The position numbers and the translations under genes are program-made. The notes under the pieces are model-generated. The model made no database searches. It was not told the DNA's origin and worked only from the letters and a program-made list of their open reading frames with translations. From Cantharellus purpuraceus (taxonomy: Eukaryota; Basidiomycota; Agaricomycetes; Cantharellales; Hydnaceae): a stretch of DNA of 64,000 bases. This document shows positions 14,031-26,041 of this stretch, piece by piece (position 1 is the stretch's first letter; every line of letters starts with the position of its first letter). The stretch covers positions 1,860,001 through 1,924,000 of the forward strand of contig JALBUN010000001.1 in assembly GCA_025174535.1 (NCBI GenBank), given 5' to 3'.

Positions 14031-14534
14031 GTATGTGCAATTGTGCGTCGTGAATCAGTGGGTGGGTGGGTGGGTCGATCAGCAGGCAGTATTCACGACG
14101 AGAGTCGCTTGCTTACTGGTGACGGGAGCGTCGGCGCCTTCAGCAACACCGTTGTGGCAAGGAAACATCCTCGCAATGACTAAGCAAGCCCTAATGGAAT
14201 GATGCTACCGTTGCGTCATCCGTTGACCTGCCACCGGCATCTTAGGAGTCGGGGCTATATCACGCCAAGCCAACGATCCTCTCCTAATAATCACCCAAGC
14301 CAAGTTCACTTGGACACACGCGCAGGCAGAAAAACAATGCACCTGAAATTACGGTCCCAACAACATAGTGTGTGTAGTGTGTGTGTGGCAAGCAAGAACA
14401 GATAAACGAGGGGGGTGTCCGTAAGATACATTAACAACCCCCAGTGGCCATTGTCCAGAACAAGAAAAAAAGAAATAAAAGGTCCAGAACACGTCGACCA
14501 TGTACACGAGTCCCGTCGCGGATGCGGCCCTTGC
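14031..14534. other. Intergenic, no feature recognised
   Basis: Contains a GGGT tandem tract near 14060 and GT-rich stretches near 14370. It should hold the promoter of the minus-strand regulator and the 3' end of the chitin deacetylase gene. No convincing open frame is present. Confidence 0.4.
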
Positions 14535-16389
14535 CTACAATGCGGCAACGGCTCCGAGCGCGGTGGCAAGGAACACTTGTACACCAGCAAGTGCATACTT
14601 GCTCACGCTGGCGAGCTCGGCCGCACTTTTCGACGATGTGCCAGAGGCGGCTGACCCCGGCGCCAGTGTGGTCGCGGCACCGCCGGCAATCGCTGTGCCA
14701 GATGCCACTGGCGGTGGGTTGGTGTCGTTGTTGTTTGTTTCCATGTACGCATCCGAAAGCGGTTTGTTGAGACAGCTGACAATCGGCTTGAGCGTGAGGT
14801 TCATGGCGAGCGCCTCGGGAAGGATGTAACCAGTTGCGATATCAACAGCCTGCTGGAAAAGATCATGCCTGCCAGGTGCGGTTAGGACGGCAAGATGGCA
14901 ACATCAGAGAAAACCTACTCTAGCACAATAAACCCAGAGTTGATAACGGAGGCGTTTTTTAGAATATTGTTGAACTATGAACGGCATTAGCAGCGAGCGT
15001 GGTCGGCATGAGGAAAATGGGGCCAACGTTCATGACAACGCCTGATGCAGATACGGTTCCGGCGGGGATGTTAAAGTCTGCCGGATTCTCAGCGTGAATA
15101 AGCCAAGGGTCTGATGGTGACGGCATACCGTTTGTGTCAAAGCTGACGTGGTTGCTAGCGCTACCGCTGGTCCAGATGATGGCGGTAAGGCCCATAGCCG
15201 CCCCAATGGCACGGATACGGTCACTAAAAAAACAGAGGTGAGGGGTGGCAGGGGCAGAGGAGGGAGAGCGCACTCGATGTCGCCGTATGGGGGTCTGAAG
15301 ACGTTGGGGGTGACACCAAGAACATCCTTGATGACTTTTTTGGACCAATAAAACTCTGCAATGACCTCCTCGGTCGTCTGGGTGGTCAATGGAGTGTGTG
15401 ACCACGTGTGGACTGCAATCTAAATGGGATATTTTTAGGGATTCGCGTCATGGCGACGAGATCAACAGACCTGGTGTCCCCCCATATACTGACTGCGGAG
15501 ATAGTCTGGCCGGGAGATGACTCTGGAGCCGACGACAAAAAAGGTGGTCTTGAGGTTCTGTTGGTCAAGGTACTGGACGAGGCTAGGGGTATATGGGGAT
15601 GGGCCGTCGTCGAAACTAGAGGACAGTGAGCCAATGACAGCGACGGGGGGGACACGAAAAGCGCACCTTAAGCCCCAGGTGAGCTTGTCGGGACAGGTGA
15701 TGATGTCAGTGTCGCGGGTGCACTGGTTACAGGTCCACCAGCAACGGGATGTGTCGGCGACGGCAGCGGGGTTGGTGGGGCATCCGCCAGCCACGGTGGG
15801 GGGGATATTGGGGATGGAGAAGCCGCTGGAATTGACCTGGAAGAGGGATGGGGGCGGGAGAGGGAGGGATGCACAGACAGACGCACCTGGGCAATCGCCG
15901 CTTGCACCTCGGCAGAGGTGGTGGGAGGGGCTCTGTCGAGAGGGGGATAGTTGGCGGGGTTGATGGCAGAGACTAGGCATAATATGAGACGGGTGTGAAA
16001 CATGTGTGAACAAGCGGGCACGGACTGTCTGGGAGGGGGGGGGCACCGGAGATGACGGTGGGGACGGCGCCTGCGGCATAGGTGGAGTCGAGGGGGACGG
16101 TGGCCTGGGAGGAGGCGGTGACGACGATGGAGGCGAGGGGGACGGCGGTGGGGTTTGTGGAGGCGATGGTGACGGGGAACGTGGGCGGGGTGCTGAGAGA
16201 GGCGTTCGGGGTTGCGCTGCTGGATCCGCTGCCAGAGGGGACACCAGAGGCAGCAGAGGCACTCGATGTGGTGGATGTGGAGGAGGGTGCGGCGGAGGGT
16301 CGTGTGGAGGATGCCTGGCGGGGGCGTGGGTGGAGCTGTGCGCCGGCAGCAGCGACGAGGAGGACGGTGAACGCGATGCGTGAATACAT
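14535..16389 (-). CDS. Chitin deacetylase, GPI-anchored type
   Basis: Removes acetyl groups from chitin to give chitosan in the cell wall. The start at 16389 gives a signal peptide (MYSRIAFTVLLVAAAGAQ), followed by a Ser/Thr/Pro-rich stalk. The NodB carbohydrate esterase 4 domain then runs across several exons: motif 1 SFDDGPSPYT (catalytic base and metal Asp), motif 2 HTWSH (metal His pair, formed after the intron near 15420), motif 3 RPPYGDIDDRIRAI, motif 4 around IIWTSGSASNHVSFDTND, and the LEHDLFQ box. A Cys-rich WWTCNQCTRDTDI segment precedes the domain. The C-terminus is Ser/Gly-rich and ends in a hydrophobic tail (VQVFLATALGAVAAL), typical of GPI attachment. Ser replaces the usual Thr in TFDDGP. 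The 5' end lies only 78 bp from the stop codon of prephenate dehydratase on the same strand. Confidence 0.93.
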
Positions 16390-16467
16390 GGCGTCAAGAG
16401 AGGAGCAAAGAACGAGCGTGCTTGGGTCAACGTCGTGGGCGATCCCTATTTTTACATCATGCTATAT

Positions 16468-17595
16468 TTACGCCGCCCAGACGCCCAGCGCCGTGCCGTC
16501 AATCCGGCGAGCCGCCTCGCGCACAGACGCGCGCCAGCCCGCGTCCGCGTCCCCGGCGTCCTCGGCCTCCACCTCCACAAAATACTCGTCCCCGCCCGCC
16601 ACCCACAACGACGGCCGACGGTCCACCTTGCGGATGCGCAGCCCCACCGCACACACGACGCCCGCCACCTCCCGTCCCGCCGCCACACTCACCCGGATCA
16701 GCCCCCGCCGCCGCCGCGGCACATCCCTCGACGCCGGCACCGCATCACGACCATCGCCCTCACTGCCCAACACCATGAACCGCGTCGCATTCGCTGTGCA
16801 CCCGCCGCCATCAGCGCACGGCCCCTCTCTCTGCGTCCCACACTCACCGTCCGCGTCCTGGATGCCCTCCGCACTCACCCGCAGACTCTCATACAGCTCG
16901 GCACAGACTTTCGAGCATATCGCGGCATCCCCCGCGCTCTGCGCCACCATCTTGGCGGCACCGGCGGTCGACGCCACACCCACCAGCCCTGCCTCCGGGA
17001 AATGCTCCCTCAGATACGCCCGGCACTGTCCCAACGCCTGTGTCCCGGTCACCTTTTCACGCACGGGCGCCACCACCGCCATGGACACGACCCACCTGCT
17101 CATGACTCAATATCCTCCGCACGTCCGCATCCCGCGTCCCCTTGTTCACCAGCAGGCAGTGCTCCACCCGCAGCGTATGCTCCCCGCGCACACACACGCC
17201 CAGCCCCACCTCCCGCCCCCTCAGCGCGTCATACGTGTCCAGCACCTGCCCATGCGTCGTATTCTCCCACGGCACGATGGCGAACCGCGCCACCCGCCCC
17301 TTCGGCGCCGTCGTCGTCGGCGGCGGCGGCGGCTCCTCAAACAGCACCCCAAACGTGTCTGAAACCACACGGGCTCAACCCACGCCACGCACCCGTCAGA
17401 CGACACACGCACCTGTAATCGTCTTTTTCGCCTCAAACGCGACCCCCTTCACCCCCTTGAACCGCTGCAGCGCCGCCTTGGCATTCGCGTGGACGCATTC
17501 TGATCAACCCCCCAAACAGCAACTCCGTGCAGACCCACCTGGTGCGAATACGTCCCCTCCGGTCCAAGGTATGCCACAAGCACATGGTCCGACAT
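16468..17595 (-). CDS. PHA2: Prephenate dehydratase with C-terminal ACT-like region
   Basis: Converts prephenate to phenylpyruvate in phenylalanine synthesis. The chosen start gives [19 protein letters not shown], the conserved N-terminal box. Four introns are inferred. Later boxes are [32 protein letters not shown] (formed by removing an intron at the Gln codon), [11 protein letters not shown] and NATRFMVLG. The last contains the catalytic Thr-Arg-Phe triplet and is created by another join. The tail ([10 protein letters not shown] ... [10 protein letters not shown]) resembles the ACT Phe-binding domain in its ESRPS-type position. GC-rich coding sequence makes long antisense open frames here. 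Confidence 0.92.
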
Positions 17596-17765
17596 GCTCC
17601 AAATCCAGTCGAGTAGTCCTCCAGCAGAGCCGTGACCCATTTCATTCTCAGACGGCGCCCCAGTCCGATGCGTGACAATAGATTAAGGCCTAGATATTCT
17701 ATACATCCGATACATGTGCCCACGAGCGAAATAAAGTGTAGACGAAAACGAGGCATGAACATGTG

Positions 17766-20751
17766 TCACCGCATGCCATCATGCATCAGCTGCTCAAGAC
17801 TCCCCGGCTCCACCACCTCCTCCAGGCCATTGGTGCCAAAATGCGTCGAACCGCACATGATCAGATCCATACCGCACCCAGGCGGCGGCGTGGACGGCGG
17901 CCCCGCCTGCTGCAACAAATCATCCAACGCCTTCGTCTGCCGATACCCCAGCGGCAGCCGTTCTCCCAGTCTCACTAGCGCCAATCTGTGGGGGCAGATG
18001 GGCCCTGGGAGATGTCTAATCAGAGCACGATCACACACCTGATCACTTCAATCTCCGACCGCAGCACCGCCACCTGTGTCGTCTGCCCTGTCTGCCGCAT
18101 GTGCTGCATCTCGCGCACGAGTTCCTGTGCCGCAGTGAACCAGCACCACTGTAGTCATCACCCGCATAGGAGATTCGTCAGCAATGTCGTTTCTGGCGCC
18201 AAAGATGAGCGGAAAACGCACGATGGTGGCAGGGTCTAGCAGGGTAATGTCGTAATTGGTGCTACAGATCATGTAGACCAAATCGAGAATGGCGTGTGCT
18301 GCGGCCGTTAGCCTCTCATGCGAACGGTCCCCATACTCTGCATGCGGGTCATGCAGCAGCAGCGCCGCGCTGTTGGCCACACACATGAGCATGTCATATC
18401 AGACCCGTGCTAAACGAGACACTTGCGCATGTGGAACGAGATGCGCAACATAGAGATGCGGGTCTACCTCCCCTGAATTCGGGATCGCGTTCTTGAACTC
18501 CGCGGGAAACGACGAGACAAACGACGCGATCGCCCCGTCCAGGCCTTTGAACGCCGACGTGTCGCGCGGGTCAACGTCGCCCCCCCCCTGCGCGCTCTGG
18601 AATTTCGCCTTGAACCGCAGATTGAAGATCTTGACTTTGGACAGCAGCACCATCGACTTGATGTACAACACAAACGAGTCCGTGTGCTCGGGAATATGCA
18701 TGGTCAACACCCGCGAATTCGTCAGTCGCTGTCGCGACTCGGTCGGGACAGCTGCCTGAGTGCACGCGTCAGCGACGTGCACGCGCCTCCAGAGACCCAC
18801 TGACCCCGTCTGTAAACTCTTGATATAAACACGGCATCACCTGCGTGATGTCCTCGTCATCCAAGGACATTGCAAACTCGTTGCCAGACGCGTGAAAGCG
18901 GTCCATCGCGTACGCCAGCCAGAATGTATTCCGTCTCGTCTCTTCCTCGACAGGCGTCCGTGACGGGGGGATAAACCCCGGCCGCATCTTGCGTGCGCGC
19001 GTCAACGGCACCTGGGGATCGCATATATTGAGCCCCAGAGGGACACAGTATCGCAGCGCTTCGCCAGAGGCCACCCACACCTAAGCAATGCAAGAGCATC
19101 AGTACCACTGATAGCATTCCACAGCAGGCATCTCACGTCCACCCATCTGTGACTAGGATATATCAAACTGACGCAGACGCAGCGCCGAACGAGACTTACC
19201 TAGCATGGTAAAAGTAGTACCAGCTTAGGATCACGACGGCTAGAAGCAAGGGCGTCGGCAAGAGCTAACACAGACAGCTACAGCGAGACTTACACTGTAC
19301 GCCGGCAAAGAGACCCTCGCCCACCTTGGTGGCCTCCTCCTGGGCCTCCTTGGCATACTTGGCCTGCATTTCGCCAAAGGAGTCGTCGCGGCTCTCGCGT
19401 CGTCGACTCTTTTCCTGGAAAATCTCTTCTATCAACGCCCAGTGAGCGTGTGTGGACAAAGTCAACAGGAAGGGGAACGTACCTGCCGGTCGTTCACTCA
19501 AATTGGGCATGGGGGGTGGAACGATGACCGAGGTGAAGAGACTGGCAACGGCGCAAATGGCATGCAAGATGGATGTCTCTGGGAATCCGGGAGATGCTGG
19601 GGGGAGGGAGAGGGCAGCGAGGAACGAGTCCTTGTGGAGCACCCGAGTGGCATGAGGGAGGGAAGTGAAAAACACGTCGACACTAGAACACACGTGAGCC
19701 AAAAACGGATGCGTGGTGGGAGGAACACGTACAGATGCTGAAGCAATTCAGGGGTTGGAAGACGTGCCGGCCATGAAGGCCAGAAGAGGTCCCTGAGCAG
19801 GTCAGCATCGCGACCAGGGGAATTTGTGCCAGCAGTCGGGGGACTCGGCTGTGAGTTATGGGAGTGAGACAAGGAGGCATTGGCACCAATGGAAGAGGCA
19901 GAAGTGGAGGAGGTGGAGGGGTGGCGAAGCTGATCATGGTCAGGGAGAAAGTAGGAATGGGTGGATAGACCCGAGGTGTCTAAATGGGGGATGGCTGCAT
20001 AGCCGGGGGGGTGAGGGTAGTCTATGTTGGTGAAGGAGGGGCCCTGTGCATTTGTGGGGGTCTTTGAAGAAAGGGGAGACTGGGACATGTCGTTGGGGGG
20101 GAGATTGTGGGTGAGGAGGGGATCTTGCTGGAGAGGGCTGGCGCGGGGGGGACGACGGGAATAGAGGTGCTGGGGGGCGGCTTGCTGGAGCTGTTGCTGG
20201 GCCTGGAGGGAGAGGTCCTTCTGGCGAAGCATGTTTTCCAGCTCGTCTGAAGAGAGATGAATGAGGGTACGCTCACAAGGAGAGGGGACCACTCACTGAT
20301 CCTGCCCTCCAGTCGCTCGTATCTATTCTTGGGTGTTTCGAGGGAGGGCTGGCGGGGTTCTGGGATTTCGTCGTAGGTGCATTCTGGATGCGGGGGGACG
20401 GAGGCGGCACCACAGGTGGCACGGGCGTTGGCATGGGAGCGTATGCATGTGGAACACGGCCGCTGGGCGTCGCTGAGGGCAGAGGGCCGAGTGAATTGCG
20501 CGGCGGAGACACACACGCACGGATGGCTTACCATTTCTGAGCGACGGGAGGGGGTCAGCGGACGACGGGAAAAGCAGAGAAAGCGGACGGACTAGTTTTC
20601 TTCGCCGACACTGATGACAGGCCTGTTACAGAAGGAGGTGAGGGGGCGGGAAGGGGAGAGGGAGAAGAGAAACAAAGACCTGATTTCGTTTGAGGATGTT
20701 GGGGGTGGGGACGACTGGGGAAGCAGAAACAGAGGAGGAGGCCTTTGGCAT
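17766..20751 (-). CDS. Zn2Cys6 transcription factor with fungal_trans domain
   Basis: Binuclear zinc-cluster DNA-binding regulator. Start at 20751: MPKASSSVSASPVVPTPNIL, then ACHQCRRRKLKCDAQRPCST. The cluster is completed only by splicing through a 5-nt exon (20532-20536). It continues RSHAN...ECTYDE, followed by a coiled-coil-like linker (YERLEGRISELENMLRQKD). A long Ser/Pro-rich low-complexity part follows, then the regulatory domain: HLVDVFFTSLPHATRVLHKD, FPETSILHAICAVASLF, the fungal_trans signature EEETRRNTFWLAYAMDRFHA, and HIPEHTDSFVLYIKSMVLL. The C-terminus ends EVVEPGSLEQLMHDGMR. It lies between prephenate dehydratase and the MFS transporter, all in the same orientation. Targets cannot be told from sequence. 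Confidence 0.9.
20532..20536 (-). other. 5-nt microexon (AAATG) in the Zn2Cys6 domain
   Basis: Flanked by a 56-bp intron (20537-20592, ending ...CTCAG) and a 59-bp intron (20473-20531, starting GTAAGCC). It supplies Lys and the first two bases of the third cluster Cys. Skipping it breaks the frame, and its inclusion restores the canonical RRRKLKCDAQRPC run. Confidence 0.8.
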
Positions 20752-21439
20752 GGTAGGGAGAGAGGGGGGGGGGAGTGAAGATGAGAGAGCGGGAGGGTTA
20801 ATAAAGGAGTGGGGGGGAGAGATCTCAATCTGAGCGAGTTGCGCATTGTGTCGATCGACTGCAATGGGAGACGCCGGTGAAATGTCAAGTGCGTTAACTC
20901 CGTCGGTGCAGGGTGGGGAGTCGCGTAATAGGGCAGACATCGCCGCGGGGCATCCGTGCAGTGATGGGATCAGTCGGTTCTCCGACCCCGGACGCAAGCT
21001 CATCTCCAGCTCTGAAGCACTGGGCCCCAGCAGCGCTACGGAGGGTGTGTGATGATATACACTCACTGATAGATGACGCACCCACGCTCTGCGACTGGTC
21101 CCCGCCAGTCTCTCCCAGCCACGTGTCTTGTGATCCTCTCTTGGTCATTCCTCGGTCTCCGCGTTCCGTCCCTTCCTCCCGCCCTCTCGATTTCCTCCGA
21201 AACTGGAGCATCCCTACTCCCGACCACCCTACCCCCTTCACCCACCTCCATCACCACTCCCCCAACGCCCCCTGTCTCCGCAGCGCTCCAGCAGCCAGGC
21301 TCGCGTCCGTCCTTGGCAACCCATCGCTGCACATCTTCCTTTCATCTGCCATCTCCGTCGTCCCGGCTCACCAGAAACCATTCCCATTCTCGTCTACATC
21401 ACAGCATTCCAGGGTCGTCCCGTACTCATATTCTCGCTA
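20752..21439. other. Intergenic, pyrimidine-rich on plus strand
   Basis: Separates the Zn2Cys6 gene start from the end of the MFS gene. Strong C/T bias on the plus strand and G-runs near 20760 and 20810 create several long overlapping open frames without recognisable protein content. Probably promoter and untranslated regions. Confidence 0.4.
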
Positions 21440-23808
21440 TCATTCCTTCCATGCTTCTTTCTCCCCATTCTCCTTTGATCCCTCCGGACCCTGCCCTGGG
21501 AGTATATTCCCCTCCCGCACCGCCTTTTCCTCCGCACCCCCACGGGCCTGCGTCCGTTCGGCCTCCTCGCCTGCCTCCGCTCGTTCTCTCAGGCTCCATC
21601 CGCCCCTCCATCCTATCCACGTTTTCCGTGACGTGTGGGGGCCGCGCACCAGCAACACGCCAACTTGCATCGCCGTCCATCCCATGGACAGCACTGCCGC
21701 TGCCCGCCACCCGTGCTCCACATACACCTTCGTCCCAGCCGCGGTCCCCATCAACTGTCCCTGTACTCCCGTGCTCAGTCCCGGCTCGTATATAGAAACT
21801 CTGTCCTCGTACCAAAAATATCTGCACCGTCACGTGTCAATACCACACGGGATGTGAGCCCGCACACACAAGAGCAAACCTCTCACCGCAAAGATGTACA
21901 CCGCATTCAATCTAGCCCTAGCATTGGGGTCAATCCTATCCGGCGCATTAGTTTATCAGGTGTTGCTATTCAGATAATTGGCACACTGAATGTGCCTAGC
22001 ATTTTCAATTCAATTTGCCAACATTCATTGACAACACCTGCTCTTGATGACAAACCCTCTGAGACACATACCCAAATATGGAAGTTGAAAGAGACACTTG
22101 TTGCATCTGTCTCCCCACGTCCAAACCTGAAAGTGTATTCAACAAAGGACCGTCCCTGCATATTGTTCCTTACCAAAGCAAGCCACAATAACGGCTCCGA
22201 TGTTGATGCCTCCTGCACCAGTTTGAACCGCTTCCCATGGTGGCCATGAATCTCACACCAACACGCTAATGGCTTGCGACTCACCTTGGAATATCACCAT
22301 CAGAACTGTCGCAAAGACACTAGCGTTCCATGGATGCAGCGTGTCGATAAAACGTCCCACCAGCGGAGCTAAAAAGACGATCTCGATAATGGGCACATTG
22401 TATGCACTAGATCTCGTCTTACATGTCGCAACCCCCAGCAAGCCGATCAAGCCGAACAACCCTGGTCGCCAAGTAAACAATGTATACATATGTCCCTGTG
22501 CGCTTTAGGCTCACTCACGGACCTATCTGTAGGCTATTATATGGCGGTCAGTGGAGCACGGGAGGTGAAGGGGTGAAGGAATCATACTCGGAGTAGTGGT
22601 ATGGAGGGCCTCCCACTATACCACAGCAGTCGGCATTTGCCATTCTCCAGCAGCAGTAGTGCTTTCACTCACGCAAAAAGGTCAACTGTAAAGCAAGGTC
22701 GGTGAACACGTTCTTCTATACGTCCAGGGGGGACACACCGTGACCCAGAAACTTGAAAACGTGGCGCTGGACGCACACGACACTATACAAGCCTGGATCA
22801 AAATCGGCTCAGAGATCGCGAACCATGCCATTGATTTCAATATTCCCAAGTAGTTGATCCCGAGGCCCCTCGAGGGATAGTCTGGCAGGACAACGTACAG
22901 CACGCCCAACATAGCATACTGAAGGCTGACGGCCATATAGTACACATTCCGCCAGCTGGACACGTTGGCAATCACACCCGCCAACACACGAGCTAGGAGA
23001 ATCCCGAATAAAAGGCCGGCAAACACAACGGAGATCGCCGCCGCTCGACGGTGTGGGGGGGCAAGGTCTGCCGCGAGCGGCATTAAAACTTGGGGAGTGA
23101 CCGTGGCGACGCCTACGAAGAATGAGAGAGTCTCAAACACCACTACAGAATTTGTGATGGCTAATCCAATAGATAGGGAGGCCGAAAGTGAGATGAGGGA
23201 TAGTAATAGAGGGCGGCGGCGTGTCAGGTCGCCAAGGGGTGTGATGAGCAGTAGTCCGACGGCATATCTGAAACGGGAGGGTGGATAAGCTTCCTCGTGT
23301 CATATGGAGTGATAGCTTACCCTGCTTGAGTCAGGGTTGGTATCCTAATCACAAAGGCAAGACATCACAGCAGTCACAATGTAATGATATATGTATGTGC
23401 TTGCCTTGAGACTTCGCTATAACTCACGCCAAAGGCCTCAGAAAGGGTAACTGGGAGTCAAATACATATGTGATGACAATTGGTCCAAGTGCGACATACT
23501 CAACAAGGGCTGGCAATAGTACAGATTTTGGACAGCTGGCGAAAGATATATCTGATCCAACTTGCACATGGTCAAGAGGTTGCATCGTCCAACTCACTGA
23601 AACTTGTGGCTGCCATAAATGTGACTTGGAGCACAATGCCGAACTTTTGGGGCTTGTTTTCAAGGTAGCGAAGATGGGGGAGAATGGGCAGGAATCCAAA
23701 GTCCTTTGTGCCTCCAGCGCCTCCTTTCGACTCGGCGTCCACACCAGGAGAGGATGGTGCGCCCTCCAGAGTCGCTTCAGGACTGACTTCTCTCTTGATT
23801 TCCTCCAT
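21440..23808 (-). CDS. Major facilitator superfamily transporter
   Basis: Polytopic membrane transporter, probably a drug-H+ antiporter type; substrate unknown. The start at 23808 gives MEEIKREVSPEATLEGAPSS, a hydrophilic cytosolic N-terminus. Helix 1 starts at KFGIVLQVTFMAATSF. After joins come NLYYCQPLL, AFGVSYSEVSRIPTLTQAGY and motif A in YAVGLLLITPLGDLTRRRPL, followed by further helices (FETLSFFVGVATVTPQVLMP; AAAISVVFAGLLFGILLARV). The second half includes IGLFGLIGLLGVATCK, GGINIGAVIVACFG, LDVGRQMQQVSLSTSIFG and DPNARARLNAVYIFA. It ends in MMGTAAGTKVYVEHGWRAAA plus a long charged tail to 21440. Many introns are inferred and some joins are uncertain. Confidence 0.85.
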
Positions 23809-24396
23809 GCTGTCCAGTACGATGTGTGTAAAGGACTCAACCCCTCTCACACAAATTCATCGCTGGTTTATAGGTACCGCGAAACAACCCTTGCCGAACG
23901 TGTCTGCTGATTTAGCTGTCATGGCTAAAAACAAAACGGCAGGGAGCTCAGCACCCAGGTTACGTTAATCAGATTGCTGAGGGAAATGAATCTTGCTTAC
24001 ATATGCTTCGAAAGATACCAGATGCAACCATCTTTTGTCGGAATTGAATTCAAAAGCCACCCGATCTCTCAGATTGTTATTATAATTAGAGCTACAGACA
24101 ATTATAAGATCTGGGAGACCCCTTCGAATGTCCCGGAATTCACTCACCAAGTCCGGCATGCGGTGCCGGTACACTCCGCTCTGGATCAGCAGGGTTCTAT
24201 TAGCGGGACGGGTCAATTATCCCACAAGCGTAGAGTGCATGAAACTGATAGGGTAGACGGGTTCCATTATATCAAGAGTAACACATACAATAAAGATCAT
24301 CAATACTGATAATGAAACTACCTTTCGAATATGCAGACGCATTACATTTTGTTTCACGTCGACGGCGAAAATGTATCCGCGGGTCAACATCATCCG
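23809..24396. other. Intergenic, no feature recognised
   Basis: Upstream of the MFS gene and downstream of the SET/NAP gene. AT-rich in part (24060-24120). No convincing coding or RNA feature is visible. Confidence 0.4.
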
Positions 24397-25375
24397 TTAC
24401 GCCATCTTTTGCTTCTTCCGCGGTTTTTCCAAGTCAATTTCTTCTTCATCGTCATCCTCGTCATCGTCATCCTCGTCATCAAAGTCTGAAGGATGTCCGG
24501 CTTCGCCAGTAAAGTACTCTACCGCCTCAGGGAATAATTCAGTAGTAATCGCCATACCGATCTAATAGACTTTCAGCAGCCAAGGAGAGGCATAGAGCGG
24601 CACAACTTACATCAAATGGATCATCAGCGTGCTCGAAATAATTGAAAAAACTTCCCGGGTCAGCAGGCATATCATCTCCCTCCTCACCTGCGACGCGAGG
24701 GAACAACTTCGTCAAAGTCTTAGCATCCTCTTTCCAATTGATTTTAATAGCCTGAGGTGCAACATGTTGTTCCCAGTCAAATGCTAGCATGGTAGGAGTA
24801 ATGCCATCCACAATTGGTGAGTCATCTTCGACGGGAGGTGGTAGGTACTTGTACTCCTTTTTGAGAACCTCATCACTGAAATACGGGTTGCTTTTAAAAT
24901 GCTATACCCCCGATTCAGGAAAGAAACATGGTATGAGAAAGGGAAAAAAACCTACGAATTCAAGGGTAAAGCACCTTGGCTCAGTCGTGTCACGCGTAAC
25001 CCAAAGGTCTTCCAAATACGATAGTGCGTCTTGGTCTTGCGTGTGCTGCAGATGAAGAGCAGTTCCTGCCAAATTGCCGAATGCCTGAGGCCAAAAGTTT
25101 GGTATTGACTTCAAAATGGCGCGACGCTTGGCGAAGAAGGGCTCCAAATACACTTGGGCGCGCCTCTCTACATAAGAGAAAGACATAATTTATAAGGACG
25201 AACAGGTGGATCCGTCTCTTAACATACCAAGGACCAGTTCAGCTGCCGCCATCTCTTTGCCTAACTCGGTGAGTTTCTGAGAATCTTCTAGACTGAGCTC
25301 GATCTCCTTGTTGGCAGACGTGCCATTCTTCGTCACCTCCGCTCCAGGTGATGCTCGCTTTTTGCCAGGTGACAT
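24397..25375 (-). CDS. SET/TAF-I-type nucleosome assembly protein (NAP family)
   Basis: Histone chaperone of the NAP fold. The start at 25375 gives MSPGKKRASPGAEVTKNG, then a dimerisation helix (EDSQKLTELGKEMAAAELVL). A join gives LERRAQVYLEPFFAKRRAIL, followed by IPNFWPQAFGN, the highly conserved NAP/SET box. Later segments are YLEDLWVTRDTTEPRCFTLEF, HFKSNPYFSDEVLKKEYKY, TMLAFDWE and SFFNYFEH. It ends in an acidic Asp/Glu tail encoded by a GTC/ATC trinucleotide-like tract (24440-24480) and a basic KPRKKQK end before TAA at 24397. The short size and spacing fit SET/Vps75 rather than NAP1. Confidence 0.9.
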
Positions 25376-25667
25376 TGCTGGTGGAGTGTGGAAAAGAGCG
25401 AGTGGTGATGAGAAATTTGTGCAATTTTGACTCTCCGACTTCTCCCACGAAATTGAAGCTCAATACCAATTCTTCAGAAGTAAAAATACTACGCTTCTTC
25501 GGAGCTTTTATACAGGTAGGTATAGCAGTCAATTGATAGGTAAAAAGGGTCGAAAAAGACATGTAATCTCCAATTTTGTGAACTTTAGAGTATCGTTTCA
25601 ATTTTTGGTCGGATCTTATCAATATTTGCCCCAGTGGTCAGAGCTGCTGCCTGACTGTTCTGCTATT

Positions 25668-25820
25668 ATGCCATGGCCCGAGAAAGCCTCGGCTCAAGCC
25701 AAAGCAAAGGCTGGTGGGCGAGTCAATGCTGCATCTCGAAAGGCGGGTCTGATCAATGACTCAGGTGAAGCAGTTCATTTGGAGGGAAAAAGGATTAGAT
25801 ACCTTGATACATTGGCATGA
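25668..25820 (+). CDS. Small open frame, unknown (50 aa)
   Basis: ATG at 25668 opens MPWPEKASAQAKAKAGGRVN and continues to a stop at 25820. It is Ala/Lys-rich at the N-terminus, with no domain recognised. It sits alone in the 665-bp gap between SET and SAC1. It could be a fragment or a chance frame. Confidence 0.2.
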   Translation: MPWPEKASAQAKAKAGGRVNAASRKAGLINDSGEAVHLEGKRIRYLDTLA

Positions 25821-26041
25821 AAAGACGCTATTCGGGCTTGCCTGACCCCTCTAGAAGCATTTTTCAAGGGCATCTTCCGACCCAATGTTAAATTTATGCC
25901 AAACCGTCCCACAGGTTCATTCCTATACACCAAACTGAGTCTATTAAACTACCTTACATCGAAAACCATGGAGCTTTGAACGTGCAGTAGCAAATCCGTG
26001 TCAAGTCAGTTTGAGGCGCCGAAAATGTTGCGCGAATTGTA

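Noticed and set aside
15462..16430. 322-codon Pro/Ser-rich frame on minus strand
   Set aside because: It is an alternative frame through the chitin deacetylase exons and introns; it picks up the NodB motif only in its last part, where it coincides with the real exon.
16082..17362. 426-codon open frame on plus strand
   Set aside because: It runs antisense through the start of chitin deacetylase and most of prephenate dehydratase. Its Arg/Pro/Ser-rich composition reflects GC-rich coding DNA read on the wrong strand.
20913..21857. 315-codon frame on plus strand plus overlapping frames at 21073-21795 and 21635-22249
   Set aside because: Pyrimidine-rich DNA keeps several frames open at once. Part lies antisense to the MFS C-terminal exon, and no domain is recognisable.
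24430..24480. Repeat array of TCATC/TCGTC units considered as a microsatellite or CRISPR-like feature
   Set aside because: It encodes the acidic tail of the SET/NAP protein, which is normal for the family.
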